From: Corynebacterium freneyi
GTDB lineage: Bacteria > Actinomycetota > Actinomycetes > Mycobacteriales > Mycobacteriaceae
Direction of reading: 5' to 3'
Assembly (NCBI RefSeq): GCF_030408835.1
Contig: NZ_CP047357.1
Location: 1,798,001-1,862,000, forward strand
DNA length: 64,000 bases
A model generated the notes under the pieces. It was not told where the DNA came from, made no database searches, and saw only the letters and a program-made list of their open reading frames with translations. How positions within the stretch are numbered: position 1 is the stretch's first letter; every line of letters starts with the position of its first letter. A program made the translations under genes and the position numbers. Of this stretch, positions 49,001-58,016 are shown piece by piece.

Positions 49001-49787
49001 GGTCGGCGGCGGTGGCCATGAGGTAGCCGAGGGTCGCCGCCACCAGGGTGCGGGCGCGCTTGGCCGCGGATTGCGACAGCACGCGCAGGGCGCGCGGCAC
49101 GTCGGCGTCGGCGTCGGCGGCGAAGCCGGACACCATGGCATCGATGCGTTCGCGGACGGGCTGCAGCTTCTGCACCAGATCGCTTGACGACGCCCCGCCG
49201 CCACCTGCCCCGCCCTGGCCCCCGATTCCGGCGGCGTCCTCGATCTTCTCGATGACCAGCGGAATCACCGACTGCTGGACGCCGGCGTGGAGCATCATCA
49301 GGCGGGCGGAGTCCTCGCGGGTGCCGGGTTCGGCGGGGGCGCCGTCGAGAAGCGCGACATCGGGCAGCCCCAGCTCGGCGAGGATCTCCGGCACCCGCTC
49401 GACGACGTACTCGACGAACGCGTCGACGTCCGCCGACTCCGGGTCCAGCTGCAGGCCGGCGGTCCAGTCCGTCCACAGATCCGACGTCGACGCCACGCGG
49501 GCGGCGCGACCGACCAGGGACGCCAGCAACACGGCGGGAAAGGAATCGGCGACGCCGCGCGCACCGTCGACGTCGACCGTCTTGAGCAGCGGGCCGAGGA
49601 ACCCGTCGATGCGCTCCACCTCATCCATCCGGATGCCGCACCAGGCCACCAGGGCCTCTGCGCCGCCATCCGAATCGGCGTCGGCGGCCAGGGCGGTCAA
49701 ACGCCCCCGAAGATCAAGGTCCGCGGCGGCGAGCCAGGCGCGAAGGGGATTCGGATCATGCGGCGCATCGGCCATGATTGGGTTCAC
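46062..49787 (-). CDS. Large protein of unknown function
   Basis: A 1241-residue protein, start GTG 49787 or ATG 49775, with AGGAG just upstream. No signal peptide and no membrane segment is visible. Residues 1-290 are helical with a Gly/Ser break (GGQGGAGGGGASSSD). Residues about 290-830 look beta-rich, with repeating short strands such as GEFVVRLTNPRGRSF and MEIRVKPGRLRFEIP, like a chain of immunoglobulin-like sandwiches. Residues 880-1200 are helical and contain TSPKLRKAVNVRFHKLDG. The C terminus is acidic. No catalytic motif is seen. I do not recognise the family; location between treZ and ilvA is the only context. Confidence 0.8.
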   Translation of the reverse strand: MNPIMADAPHDPNPLRAWLAAADLDLRGRLTALAADADSDGGAEALVAWCGIRMDEVERIDGFLGPLLKTVDVDGARGVADSFPAVLLASLVGRAARVASTSDLWTDWTAGLQLDPESADVDAFVEYVVERVPEILAELGLPDVALLDGAPAEPGTREDSARLMMLHAGVQQSVIPLVIEKIEDAAGIGGQGGAGGGGASSSDLVQKLQPVRERIDAMVSGFAADADADVPRALRVLSQSAAKRARTLVAATLGYLMATAADPANWESREDLGPEEVGLPSILLDAAREELRARPAGTPARRTAVGVVATTGRPQLFFDDQEHRVCVQLPTPSAPAGRSWLVTYGGTIVAEPAVALNDDAPRPVVPITEPVREVLVELGDGPSWRVPAIDTADPVLIFGDDGQSVTDKVSLHSTSVHVVYPNDARLVDPVTGDDVPLLSEPAPAEWELWQVAQADLRDVHALQVVRPGVVGEVRSASPMRRPKLSIPHARLDGASTVHGTPVHAGGPVAEFPPTLSGRDESWRVQVADFPGYGTFAEDMIMVYDLEVPAAGGAVDVLTDDDYPWLGEFVVRLTNPRGRSFQSHFAVAEQTDLDVSYRGGGDGFRIPEESGLSPAEVRVTSGDKPLEVEPAVLRLGAAESSGVVDLSTDEGAHMEIRVKPGRLRFEIPLCDESPVRGTRTLRTRPGRVDAHGVFRVSAPGELRHAHLAVKSGERDICRVPLTRRGDDAFADLGSYADRVAMLDDLTISLDWTRVTGRRRLSVPLVAAPAADPVRSVVREGSELVVDVDPAVADLTMTAWVWCPTRPWRSPMALPVVDGRCMLADDAAEMATLVAQVVIGHVSDRHPVWPAPDAAVVVDEAPAAGNAGAGEEMPDTPGVRELTGVWSLFETLRAGRATIMPQVSESLTPDNLRRLLTADPRTGLAALNGSTIRLGDQPGMFVASGLVLGDFTEKTPTPGRRRVPWLGALAAMADLADPSSSVAKQKDQIDHLRRAGGEALIRALATGQDTTLESACIDQTSVQITALPEPQAAAILAQVFDGHRMVPGPLTDDDARFTAIHEVVSNRADIVEAGIMPGLAAASRALFQAVSRTSPKLRKAVNVRFHKLDGIDADDPSLHWTLVPGTSLLIAVAARALARQKAANPDVDDSVVRSLIPLWAQLADMVPTLVMGDLLIADALVTHALHGDLTDPKEPEPVETEGGAGHEAEPVDQAAADAKSNEAAVAAADDIIGDDDLPDLISE

Positions 49788-49844
49788 ACTCTCCTCTTTT
49801 GGGGTCCCGTGGAGCGGGCCCGTCCGAAAGCCCGCGATCGGGCT

Positions 49845-51455
49845 TCATTCTAACGACGATCGCCCGGGGGCGACCTCATGGGCCGCGTCTCCGCCGGCGC
49901 GCACGTCCGGCAGCAGGGCGCGCACGGCCACCGCCGTCGCGACGCAGCACAACACCGCCGTCGCCGCAGCCCAGCCCATGCCCGCGGTGAACGCCGCATC
50001 CGCGACGTCGATGACCGTCGCCGCGAGATCCGCCGGCAACGACTCCGCCAACCCGTGGGCGGAGTTGACGTTGTCGGACAACTCCGCGGTCTGGGCCGAA
50101 TCCAGCGGAAGGTCGACCGTCGACAGCTGGCGCGAATACGCGCTCACCAGCACCGACCCCAGGATCGCGGCACCGAAGGCCCCGCCGAGCTCGTAGCCGG
50201 TCTCCGACAGCGCCGACGCCGCACCGGACTGTTCCGGCGGGGCCGAGCCCAGGATGATCGTGTTGGTCACCGGGTCGATCATGCCGGTGCCCACGCCCAA
50301 CATGACGAACGAGATGCCGAACCAGATCTGGGCGCCCGTGCCCGACGACACCGCCGGCCACGCGCCGGAGGCCTCCACGACGTGCATGGCCAGGCCTGCG
50401 GTGGCCAACGTGATGGCGGTGAGCAGCAACGGCCGTGCCGAGAACTTCCCCACCAACTCGCCGGTGACCACCGTGGCCGCCATCGAGGAAATCATCCCCG
50501 GCATGAGCAGCAGACCGGCGTGGACCGGGCTGATGCCGAGGACAACCTGCAGGTACTGCGTCAGGTAGAACATCGCGCCGACGAGGAGGAACGACGACAT
50601 CGCGTTGACCATCACGGCCATCGCGTACGCGCGGTCCCGCAGCAGCCGAACGTCGACGAGCGGGTGCGGCGCGTTGTTCAGGTGCGCCACCAGGGCACCG
50701 GCGGCCAGCAGCGCCGCGGTGGCCAGCAGGGCCGGAATCCACCAGGACAGCCCCGCCGTCGCGGCCTTCAGCGCGCCGACGACGCCGAACAGCGCCACCA
50801 TCGACAACACCGCGCCGACGATGTCGAACCGGCCCGGGGCCTGTGCCTTCGACTCCGGCAGCACCAGCAACCCGCCGACGACCACGGCGACGGCGACGGG
50901 CACGTTGATGATGAACACCGAACCCCAGTGGAAGTGCTCCAGCAGCCAACCGCCGAGCACCGGCCCGATGATCGCGCCGAGCGAGTAGCACGAAATCCAC
51001 ACCGCAATCGCCCGCGGCAACTCGTTCTTGTCGGGGAACATCGCCTTGATCAGCGACAACGTCGACGGCATCAGCGTCGCGCCCGCCACGCCCTGCAGCG
51101 CGCGGGCGATGATGAGCACCGTCGGGTTCATCGCGTAGGCGGCCATCAACGATGCCGCGCCGAAACCCGTGATGCCCCACAACAACAACTTGCGACGGCC
51201 GATGCGGTCCCCCAGCGTGCCCATGGTGATCAGCAGCGTCGCGATGACGAACGCGTAGATGTCGACGATCCACAGCAACTGCGTGCCCGACGGATCGAGG
51301 TCGCGCGAAATCGCCGGGAGCGCGAAGTTCAGCACCGTCATGTCGACCGCAAGAATGATCACGGCCAACGCCAGCACCGCCACACCCCACCAACGCAGCG
51401 GATACGAGGTCACGTCGGCGTCGTCAAGCTTGTTTTCGATGGTTTCATCGCGCAC
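49845..51455 (-). CDS. DHA2-family (14-helix) drug efflux MFS transporter
   Basis: A 536-residue membrane protein with about 14 hydrophobic segments. The DHA2 markers are visible: motif D1-like AVDMTVLNFALPAISRDL in helix 1, LGDRIGRRKLLLWG after helix 2, and GPVLGGWLLEHFHWGSVFIINVP in helix 5. This group exports drugs, dyes or osmolytes by proton antiport; the substrate cannot be told. The GTG at 51455 is preferred over ATG 51476 because AAAGGGG lies six bases upstream of it. A 5' leader of about 180 bases with several strong hairpins precedes the gene. Confidence 0.88.
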   Translation of the reverse strand: MRDETIENKLDDADVTSYPLRWWGVAVLALAVIILAVDMTVLNFALPAISRDLDPSGTQLLWIVDIYAFVIATLLITMGTLGDRIGRRKLLLWGITGFGAASLMAAYAMNPTVLIIARALQGVAGATLMPSTLSLIKAMFPDKNELPRAIAVWISCYSLGAIIGPVLGGWLLEHFHWGSVFIINVPVAVAVVVGGLLVLPESKAQAPGRFDIVGAVLSMVALFGVVGALKAATAGLSWWIPALLATAALLAAGALVAHLNNAPHPLVDVRLLRDRAYAMAVMVNAMSSFLLVGAMFYLTQYLQVVLGISPVHAGLLLMPGMISSMAATVVTGELVGKFSARPLLLTAITLATAGLAMHVVEASGAWPAVSSGTGAQIWFGISFVMLGVGTGMIDPVTNTIILGSAPPEQSGAASALSETGYELGGAFGAAILGSVLVSAYSRQLSTVDLPLDSAQTAELSDNVNSAHGLAESLPADLAATVIDVADAAFTAGMGWAAATAVLCCVATAVAVRALLPDVRAGGDAAHEVAPGRSSLE

Positions 51456-51476
51456 GAAAGACCCCTTTCTCTCCAT

Positions 51477-51660
51477 GGCGCTGCCGGACCATCACCTGCC
51501 GGGGGTACGGCAGCCGGGGTCCTCCCCGGCATTCACCCGCGCATGCGGGGCCACCGTCCTCCCGCCTGGAAAGCAGGGGTCTTCGTCAGGCCGGCCCCGC
51601 GGCGTGGTCACCGCGGGGCCAGTCGTCTCAAGTGCACTACACAGCGTAACAGCGGTTTAC
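51477..51660 (-). promoter_or_regulatory. Highly structured leader of the DHA2 transporter gene
   Basis: Reading toward the gene, at least four hairpins can be drawn: GGCCCCGCGG / CCGCGGGGCC (51589-51620), CCCGC / GCGGG around 51536-51550, GCCGGGG / CCCCGGC (51512-51530) and TGCCG / CGGCA (about 51496-51513). There is no ORF and no match I recognise to a known riboswitch class. A regulatory leader (riboswitch, attenuator or protein site) is inferred from density of structure. Most of these hairpins lie directly before the ribosome site. Confidence 0.4.
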
Positions 51661-51698
51661 ACGCCCCCACCAACCGAAAAGCGCCCGCGTGACGAGGA

Positions 51699-52994
51699 TT
51701 ACGTCAAAAAGTCGTACTCCGGGGTGCCCGGCAGCAACCGGCGGCACTCCAACGGCGACGCGTCCATCCTGTCCATCAACGCATCGAGATCCGACGCATT
51801 GCGCAACTCGATGCCCACCAGGGCCGCACCCGTCTCGCGGTTGTTGCGCTTCAGGTACTCGAACAACGCGATGTCGTCGTCCGGGCCGAGGATCTCGTTG
51901 AGGAACATGCGCAACTGGCCCGGCTTCTGCGGGAAGTTCACCAGGAAGTAGTGCTTCAGGCCGCGGTAGACCAGGGAGCGCTCCATGATCTCCGCATACC
52001 GCAGCACATCGTTGTTGCCGCCGGAGATGATGCACACGACGACCTCGCCGGGACGGGCGTTGATCTGGTCGAGCGCGGCGACCGACAGCGCACCGGCGGG
52101 CTCGGCGATGATGCCCTCGTTCTGGTACAGGTCCAGCTGCGCCACGCACACCGCGCCCTCGGGGGCGATGATCGTGTGAATGCGCGAACGATTGCGGTCG
52201 ACGATCTGGTACGGCAGCTCGCCGAGCTTCTTCACCGCCGCGCCGTCGACGAAGGGATCGATGGACGGCAGCTCGACCGGCTCGTCGGCGGCCATCGCGG
52301 CGGTGAGGCACGCAGCCCCCGCCGGCTCGACCGCGACGATGGCGGTGCGCGGCGACATGTCCGCGAAGTAGCTGGTCACCCCCGCGAGCAGGCCGCCGCC
52401 GCCGACCGGCACGCACACGGTGTCGGGGGTCAGCCCCTGGCCGGACAGCTGCGCCACGATCTCCGCGGCGACCGTGCCCTGGCCGACGACGGTGTTGAAG
52501 GAATCGAACGGCTCGATGACCGTCGCCCCCGACTCCTGCGCGTCGGCGCGGGCGGCCGACGACGCCTCGTCGAAGCTGTCGCCGGTGACGATGATCTCCA
52601 CCGCGTCGCGGCCGTGGTACGCGATGCGGTCGCGCTTCTGCTTCGGCGTCTGATTGGGCACGAAAATGCGGCCCTTCACCCCCAGGGTGCGGCACGCGTA
52701 GGCGACGCCCTGGGCGTGGTTGCCGGCCGATGCGGCGACCACGCCGGCGGCGCGCTCCTCATCGGTGAGCTGCACCATCGCGTTGTAGGCCCCGCGGATC
52801 TTGTACGACCGCACGTCCTGCAGGTCCTCGCGCTTGAGGAAGACCTTCGCCCCCGTTTCCTCGCTCAGCCGCGGGCAGAACTGCAGCGGCGTCGGGGCGA
52901 TGACCGACGAAATCCTGGCCTGCGCTTCCTGGATGTCCGCCGCGTGGACGAGACGGCGGGCGGTGTCGGTGGACGGCGCGGAAGAAGCGTTCAT
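51699..52994 (-). CDS. ilvA: Threonine dehydratase
   Basis: A PLP enzyme that deaminates threonine to 2-oxobutanoate, the first step to isoleucine. Length 431 from ATG 52994 matches short corynebacterial IlvA with one C-terminal regulatory ACT-like domain. Motifs are LKREDLQDVRSYKIRGAYNAM with the PLP lysine, ASAGNHAQGVAYACR, PVGGGGLLAGV and ISGGNNDVLRYAEI. The regulatory region begins near residue 335, YFLVNFPQKPGQLRMFLNEI. A longer reading to 53045 is possible but lacks conserved sequence. Confidence 0.95.
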   Translation of the reverse strand: MNASSAPSTDTARRLVHAADIQEAQARISSVIAPTPLQFCPRLSEETGAKVFLKREDLQDVRSYKIRGAYNAMVQLTDEERAAGVVAASAGNHAQGVAYACRTLGVKGRIFVPNQTPKQKRDRIAYHGRDAVEIIVTGDSFDEASSAARADAQESGATVIEPFDSFNTVVGQGTVAAEIVAQLSGQGLTPDTVCVPVGGGGLLAGVTSYFADMSPRTAIVAVEPAGAACLTAAMAADEPVELPSIDPFVDGAAVKKLGELPYQIVDRNRSRIHTIIAPEGAVCVAQLDLYQNEGIIAEPAGALSVAALDQINARPGEVVVCIISGGNNDVLRYAEIMERSLVYRGLKHYFLVNFPQKPGQLRMFLNEILGPDDDIALFEYLKRNNRETGAALVGIELRNASDLDALMDRMDASPLECRRLLPGTPEYDFLT

Positions 52995-53158
52995 GGCCGT
53001 AGACGATACTCGCACCGCCGACGGGAAGTGGAACGCGGGGTCCACTGGATGGAACGGAGTCGGGCGGCGCCCAAATGCGCAGGCGGAAATCGACTATCGG
53101 GTACCCCATCGCCGCTGAATCCGACAATCGTTTCGGCGCGAACAGTAACGTCGGCGCC

Positions 53159-53755
53159 ATGAACGCTTACGCCGTCTCCCGCCGCAGCGCCGCTGCCATC
53201 CTCGCCGTCTCCGCCCTCGTCCTCGGCGCATGCTCCGATTCCGGCGACGCCGCCGACGCAACCACCACCGTCACCGAAACCGCCGCGGAGGGAACCTCCG
53301 AGAAGCCGTCGCCCACCACCGAGGAGACGAGCACGTCCGAGCAGTCGGGCACCGGCGACGAATCCGACTCGGACGACGATTCCGCCGACGCCGGGTCCGG
53401 CGACGTCACCAAGATCGATGCCGACGGCATCGCATTCGAGATCGACGACATCGGCATGATGTGCTGGGTCGGACAGCAGGCGTTCCTCAACTGCCAGGGC
53501 ACCGCCGAATGGACGCCGACGACCGGCCCCGGCCCCGCGAATTCGCTCAGCTTCGACATGAACGCCGAAAGCATCCAGGCGATGCAGGCAAATGCCAACA
53601 TGGCCGACCTCGACATCGAGGAGGTCGACGCCGGCGGCCGCTACGAGGTCAAGGGCATCATCTTCGACCTCAGCGATTCCGGCCGCATGACGTTCACCGA
53701 CGACCTGTCGGGCACGTCGGGTTACGTCACCGCGGATCGCTACGGCTGGAGCTGA
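53159..53755 (+). CDS. Putative lipoprotein of unknown function
   Basis: A 198-residue protein with an export signal: SRRSAAAILAVSALVLGAC, ending in an LGAC lipobox with Cys near residue 25. A Thr/Ser/Glu/Asp linker (about residues 26-80) precedes a C-terminal domain with two cysteines in MMCWVGQQAFLNCQG, probably a disulfide. It would be anchored on the outer face of the cell membrane. No family is recognised. It diverges from ilvA and converges with dnaE. Confidence 0.8.
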   Translation: MNAYAVSRRSAAAILAVSALVLGACSDSGDAADATTTVTETAAEGTSEKPSPTTEETSTSEQSGTGDESDSDDDSADAGSGDVTKIDADGIAFEIDDIGMMCWVGQQAFLNCQGTAEWTPTTGPGPANSLSFDMNAESIQAMQANANMADLDIEEVDAGGRYEVKGIIFDLSDSGRMTFTDDLSGTSGYVTADRYGWS

Positions 53756-53870
53756 CGGACGCCCCCGGTTCGGGACCGGCGGTGCCGAAGCCACCGACGT
53801 CCCCCCTCCCCCTCCCCCTGTGGGGACGCTCCTGTGGGGACGGCGCCGGCGAGTCGGCCCTTCTGCCGGG

Positions 53871-56800
53871 CTATCCCAGGATCCCCGTGCCCATCGTCGC
53901 CTTGAGGTCGCCGAACAGGCTCGCCGACTTGGTCACGCGCAGATGCTCGCCGAGCACCATCAACGTGGAATTGTTGCCCTCCTTGAGATTCAGGTACACG
54001 TCTGAATCGCCCTTGTTGTTCACCAGCACGGACTTGAGCTTGGCGATGTTCTCCGGCGTGCATTGATCGGTGCGCATGGTCAACCGGATCGGGCTGCCCG
54101 CCCCGTTGAGCCCCAGGTCCGGGACCTTCAGGTCATCGCAGACGATGGACAGGCGATCGTCGCGGTACTGGACCCGGGCGCGGACCAGCACGATCGCGTC
54201 TTCGGCGACCAGCGTGGACACCATCGCGTAGGTGCGCGGGAAGGCGAGAACCTCCACCGACGCGCCGTTGTGGTCTTCCAGGCCGATGATCGCCCACGGC
54301 AGACCGTCCTTGTTCACGCGGCGATCCACGCTGGAGATGATGCCGCCGATGACGACCTCGGTGTTGTGCGGGACTTCGCCGCCGACGATCGTCGTGATCG
54401 CCGTGTCGGTCTGCTGCGCCAACGATTCCTCGAAGCCGTCGAGCGGGTGACCCGACACGTAGAGACCCAGCATTTCGCGTTCCAGCGCCAGCTCGTGCTT
54501 GCGCTCCCAGTTCTCCTCCGGGATCTTCACCTGGAAGACGTTGTCGGCGTCCTCGCCGGGTTCGTCTCCTCCACCGAAGTCGGCGAACAGATCGAACTGG
54601 CCCTTGTCGGCGGCCTTCTTCGTCGGCAGCGCCGCATCGACGGCGTCTTCGTGGATGAGCGTCAAGCCCTTGCGCGGGTGGCCCATCGAGTCGAAGGCGC
54701 CGCCCTTGATCAGCGACTCCGTCACGCGCTTCGAACACGGCAGCGTGTCGATCTTGTCCAGGTAGTCGGAGAAGTCCTTGAACGCGCCCTTCTCCCGGCG
54801 CGTGGCGATGATCGAGTCGACGACGTCGCGGCCGACGTTGCGGATCGCGCCGAGGCCGAAACGGATGTCCTCGCCCACGGACTGGAAGTTCATGGCCGAC
54901 TCGTTGACGTCCGGCGACAGAACGCGGATGCCCAGGTGACGGCAGTCCGACAGGTAGATGGCGGACTTGTCCTTGTTGTCCGACACCGACGTCAGCAGCG
55001 CAGCCATGTACTCGGCGGTGTAATTGGCCTTCAGGTACGCGGTCCAGAAGGACACCAGGCCGTAACCGGCGGCGTGCGATTTGTTGAACGCGTATCCGGC
55101 GAACGGGAGGATCGTGTCCCACAGCGTCTTGATCGCCGCGTCCGAGTACCCGTTGGCCTTCATCCCGGCCTCGAAGTTGATGAACTCCTTTTCGAGCACC
55201 TCGGGCTTCTTCTTGCCCATGGCCTTGCGGAAACCGTCGGCCTGGCCGGCGGTGTAGTTCGCCACCTTCTGCGAGATCCTCATGATCTGCTCCTGGTAGA
55301 CGATGAGGCCGTAGGTCTCGGAGAGGATCTCCTGCAGGGGTTCCTCGAGCTCGGGGTGGATGGGCACGATCGGCTTGACGCCGTTCTTGCGGTCGGCGTA
55401 CTCCCAGTGGGCGTTGACGCCCATCGGGCCGGGGCGGTACAGCGCGAGGGCGGCGACGATGTCGTTGAACTCGGTCGGGCGCATGCGCTTGAGCAGCTCC
55501 CGCATGCCGCCGCCGTCGAGCTGGAACACGCCGAGCGTGTCGCCGCGGGCCAGCAGTTCGTACGTCGGGTCGTCGACGACGTCGAGGGTGTCCAGGTCGA
55601 TGTGCTCGCCGCGGTTGGACTCGATGTTCTCCAGGCAGTCGCCGATGACCGTGAGGTTGCGCAGGCCCAGGAAGTCCATCTTCAGCAGGCCGATGGCCTC
55701 ACACGCCGGGTAGTCCCAGCCGGTGATGATCGCCCCGTCGGCGGCGCGTTTCCACATGGGGATGTGGTCGAGCAGCGGCACCGACGCCATGATGACGGCG
55801 CAGGCGTGCACGCCGGTCTGGCGCACCACGCCTTCGAGGCCGCGGGCGGTTTCGTAGATGCGGGCGACGTCGGGGTCGGTTTCGATGAGCTGTCGGACTT
55901 CGGCGGCCTCGCCGTAGCGCTCGTGGGAGGGGTCGACGATGCCGGCGAGCGGGATGTCCTTGGCCATGATCGGCGGCGGCAGGGCCTTGGTGATGCGGTC
56001 GGCGATCTGGTAGCCGGGCTGGCCGAACTGGACGCGGGCGGAGTCCTTGATCGCCTGCTTCGTCTTCACGGTGCCGAAGGTCACCACCTGCGCGACCTTG
56101 TCCTCGCCCCACTTGTCGGCGGCGTAGCGGATCATTTCGTCTCGGCGGCGGTCGTCGAAGTCGATGTCGATGTCCGGCGCCGAGGGACGCTCGGGGTTGA
56201 GGAATCGCTCGAACAGCAGACCGTGCTCGATGGGGTCGATGTTGGTGATCCACGTGGCGTATGCGACCAGCGACCCCGCAGCCGAACCACGGCCCGGACC
56301 GACCTTGATGCCGATGTCGCGGGCGTGGGCGATGATGTCGGCGACGATGAGGAAGTAGGACGGGTAGCCCTTGCCGTCGATGACCTCGATTTCGTATTCG
56401 GCGCGGCGGATGTACTCCTCCGGCACCTGGGCGCCCTCGAAGCGCTTCTTCAGGCCCTCCATGACCTGGTGGCGCAGCCACGTCGTCGGCGTTTCGCCCT
56501 CCGGCACGTCGGCCTTGGGCATGCGGTCGTGCGGGTGCTCTTCCCAGATCTCGTCGTAGTCGCCGACGCGTTCGGCGATGAGCAGGGTGTTGTCGCAGGC
56601 GTCGGGCACCAGGTGGTCCCAGGTGTCGCGCATTTCGGCGGCGGACTTGATGTAGTAGCCGTCGCCGTCGAACTTGAAGCGGTCGGGGTCGTGCAGGGTC
56701 TTGCCGGTCTGCACGCACAGCAGAGCCTCGTGGGTCTTGGCCTGGTCGCGGGTGACGTAGTGGCAGTCGTTGGTGACCACGGGCGGCAGGTTGAGCTTGC

Positions 56801-57431
56801 GGCCGATTTCGAGCAGCTCGGAGCGCACGCGGGTTTCGATGTCGAGCCCGTGGTCCATGAGCTCGAGGAAGTAGTTGTCCTTGCCGTAGATGTCCTGCCA
56901 CATTCCGGCGGCGGCGAGCGCTTCGTCGAATTGGCCGAGCCGCAGTCGGGTCTGCACGTCGCCGGAGGGGCAGCCGGTGGTGGCGATGATGCCTTCGGCG
57001 CGTTCGGCGATGATCTCGGCGTCCATGCGCGGGTACTTGCCCATCTGGCCCTCGTAGGAGGCCATGGACGACAGGTAGAAGAGGTTGTGCAGGCCCTGCA
57101 CGTTTTCGGCGAGCATGGTCTGGTGCAGGTAGGAGCCGCGGCCGGAGACGTCGTCGCCCTTCTGGTGCGGCTCGCCCCACTGGATGCGCTGCTTGTTGAA
57201 GCGGCTCTCCGGCGCCATGTAGGCCTCGATGCCGATGATCGGTTTGACGCCCTTGGCCTTCATCTGACGGTAGAAAGCGTTGGAGCCGAACATGTTGCCG
57301 TGGTCGGTGACGCCGACGGCCGGCATGCCCTGCCGCGAAACCTCGTCGGCCAGCAGGTCGATCTTCGCCATCCCGTCCAGCATCGAGTACTCGGTGTGGT
57401 TGTGGAGATGCACGAAACTGGAGTTGGCCAT
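53871..57431 (-). CDS. dnaE: DNA polymerase III alpha subunit
   Basis: The replicative polymerase, 1186 residues from ATG 57431. The PHP domain starts at once, [20 protein letters not shown]. The polymerase core carries [20 protein letters not shown], the catalytic PDIDIDFDD, and [20 protein letters not shown]. The fingers and thumb follow, then [26 protein letters not shown] and an OB-fold in the last 200 residues. A TACAAT -10 box ends eight bases before the ATG (57440-57445), so the message is probably leaderless. It converges with the lipoprotein gene. Confidence 0.97.
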   Translation of the reverse strand: MANSSFVHLHNHTEYSMLDGMAKIDLLADEVSRQGMPAVGVTDHGNMFGSNAFYRQMKAKGVKPIIGIEAYMAPESRFNKQRIQWGEPHQKGDDVSGRGSYLHQTMLAENVQGLHNLFYLSSMASYEGQMGKYPRMDAEIIAERAEGIIATTGCPSGDVQTRLRLGQFDEALAAAGMWQDIYGKDNYFLELMDHGLDIETRVRSELLEIGRKLNLPPVVTNDCHYVTRDQAKTHEALLCVQTGKTLHDPDRFKFDGDGYYIKSAAEMRDTWDHLVPDACDNTLLIAERVGDYDEIWEEHPHDRMPKADVPEGETPTTWLRHQVMEGLKKRFEGAQVPEEYIRRAEYEIEVIDGKGYPSYFLIVADIIAHARDIGIKVGPGRGSAAGSLVAYATWITNIDPIEHGLLFERFLNPERPSAPDIDIDFDDRRRDEMIRYAADKWGEDKVAQVVTFGTVKTKQAIKDSARVQFGQPGYQIADRITKALPPPIMAKDIPLAGIVDPSHERYGEAAEVRQLIETDPDVARIYETARGLEGVVRQTGVHACAVIMASVPLLDHIPMWKRAADGAIITGWDYPACEAIGLLKMDFLGLRNLTVIGDCLENIESNRGEHIDLDTLDVVDDPTYELLARGDTLGVFQLDGGGMRELLKRMRPTEFNDIVAALALYRPGPMGVNAHWEYADRKNGVKPIVPIHPELEEPLQEILSETYGLIVYQEQIMRISQKVANYTAGQADGFRKAMGKKKPEVLEKEFINFEAGMKANGYSDAAIKTLWDTILPFAGYAFNKSHAAGYGLVSFWTAYLKANYTAEYMAALLTSVSDNKDKSAIYLSDCRHLGIRVLSPDVNESAMNFQSVGEDIRFGLGAIRNVGRDVVDSIIATRREKGAFKDFSDYLDKIDTLPCSKRVTESLIKGGAFDSMGHPRKGLTLIHEDAVDAALPTKKAADKGQFDLFADFGGGDEPGEDADNVFQVKIPEENWERKHELALEREMLGLYVSGHPLDGFEESLAQQTDTAITTIVGGEVPHNTEVVIGGIISSVDRRVNKDGLPWAIIGLEDHNGASVEVLAFPRTYAMVSTLVAEDAIVLVRARVQYRDDRLSIVCDDLKVPDLGLNGAGSPIRLTMRTDQCTPENIAKLKSVLVNNKGDSDVYLNLKEGNNSTLMVLGEHLRVTKSASLFGDLKATMGTGILG

Positions 57432-57439
57432 GGCTCCGG

Positions 57440-57445
57440 ATTGTA
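57440..57445 (-). promoter_or_regulatory. -10 box of dnaE
   Basis: TACAAT on the minus strand, followed after eight bases by the dnaE ATG. A TTGGCC 19 bases upstream could be a weak -35 box. Spacing puts the transcription start at or next to the ATG. Confidence 0.5.
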
Positions 57446-57505
57446 GGCGGTGGCCCGGATCGGGGGCCAATGGCCGCAAAGCTAGAACAAAAACCAACCC
57501 CTACC

Positions 57506-57517
57506 TGCATATATGCA
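57506..57517. promoter_or_regulatory. TGCATATATGCA palindrome
   Basis: A perfect 12-bp palindrome in the 244-base divergent region between dnaE and the 54-residue ORF. It is AT-rich in a GC-rich setting and could be a regulator site. A TACAAT -10-like box for the plus strand stands at 57556-57561. Confidence 0.4.
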
Positions 57518-57675
57518 TGTTCCGATACGTGTGCAAGGTCACTGCGCCGCAACTTTACAATTCGCCCGCCCCTCCCCATACTTGAGCGCATCCTCACGTT
57601 TTTGCCGGCACAACTTCCGGCGATGCGTACCCGGCCGGATCCCCCGGTCGGAACCCTCCAAGGAAAGGACATGCG

Positions 57676-57840
57676 ATGTTCGCGCCCATGCCCGATGGCG
57701 TCTACTCCCTCTTCCCGGCCCAGGCCCTGAACAACGCCATCGCCTCGATGGACCGCCGCCCGGTCGCGGCCGGCTACCTCGCCGACGGCGACGTCGTCTC
57801 CTCGGAGACCGACGCGACCCGCTACAGCTGGCTCGTTTAA
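57676..57840 (+). CDS. Small protein of 54 residues
   Basis: ATG at 57676 preceded by GGAAAGGA nine bases upstream; the frame ends at TAA 57840. The protein MFAPMPDGVYSLFPAQALNN... is soluble and neutral, with ADGDVVSSETDATRYSWLV at the end. A perfect-looking rho-independent terminator lies 30 bases after the stop. The combination of ribosome site, own terminator and upstream -10 box makes it a real short gene. No family is recognised. Confidence 0.65.
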   Translation: MFAPMPDGVYSLFPAQALNNAIASMDRRPVAAGYLADGDVVSSETDATRYSWLV

Positions 57841-57870
57841 CCGCCGACCGCGCCCGATCGCCGGGCCCGG

Positions 57871-57905
57871 GCCCTGCATCACCGTCGGGTGATGCGGGGC
57901 TTTTT
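57871..57905 (+). terminator. Rho-independent terminator
   Basis: A 13-bp stem (GCCCTGCATCACC pairing with GGTGATGCGGGGC, one G-U pair), a four-base GTCG loop, followed by five T. It ends the transcript of the 54-residue ORF. Confidence 0.9.
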
Positions 57906-58016
57906 CGCTTTACGACGTCGACCTTCACCGCGTTCGCCGCCCCGACACCCCTGCGGCGTTGACGATCTTGGTCGATTCGTCCGTATCTTTCGTTTTCGGG
58001 GAGTAACCTTCCCCGC

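Noticed and set aside
51477..51660. Guanidine (ykkC) or SAM-type riboswitch
   Set aside because: The conserved core sequences of those classes are not present, so only an unassigned structured leader is reported.
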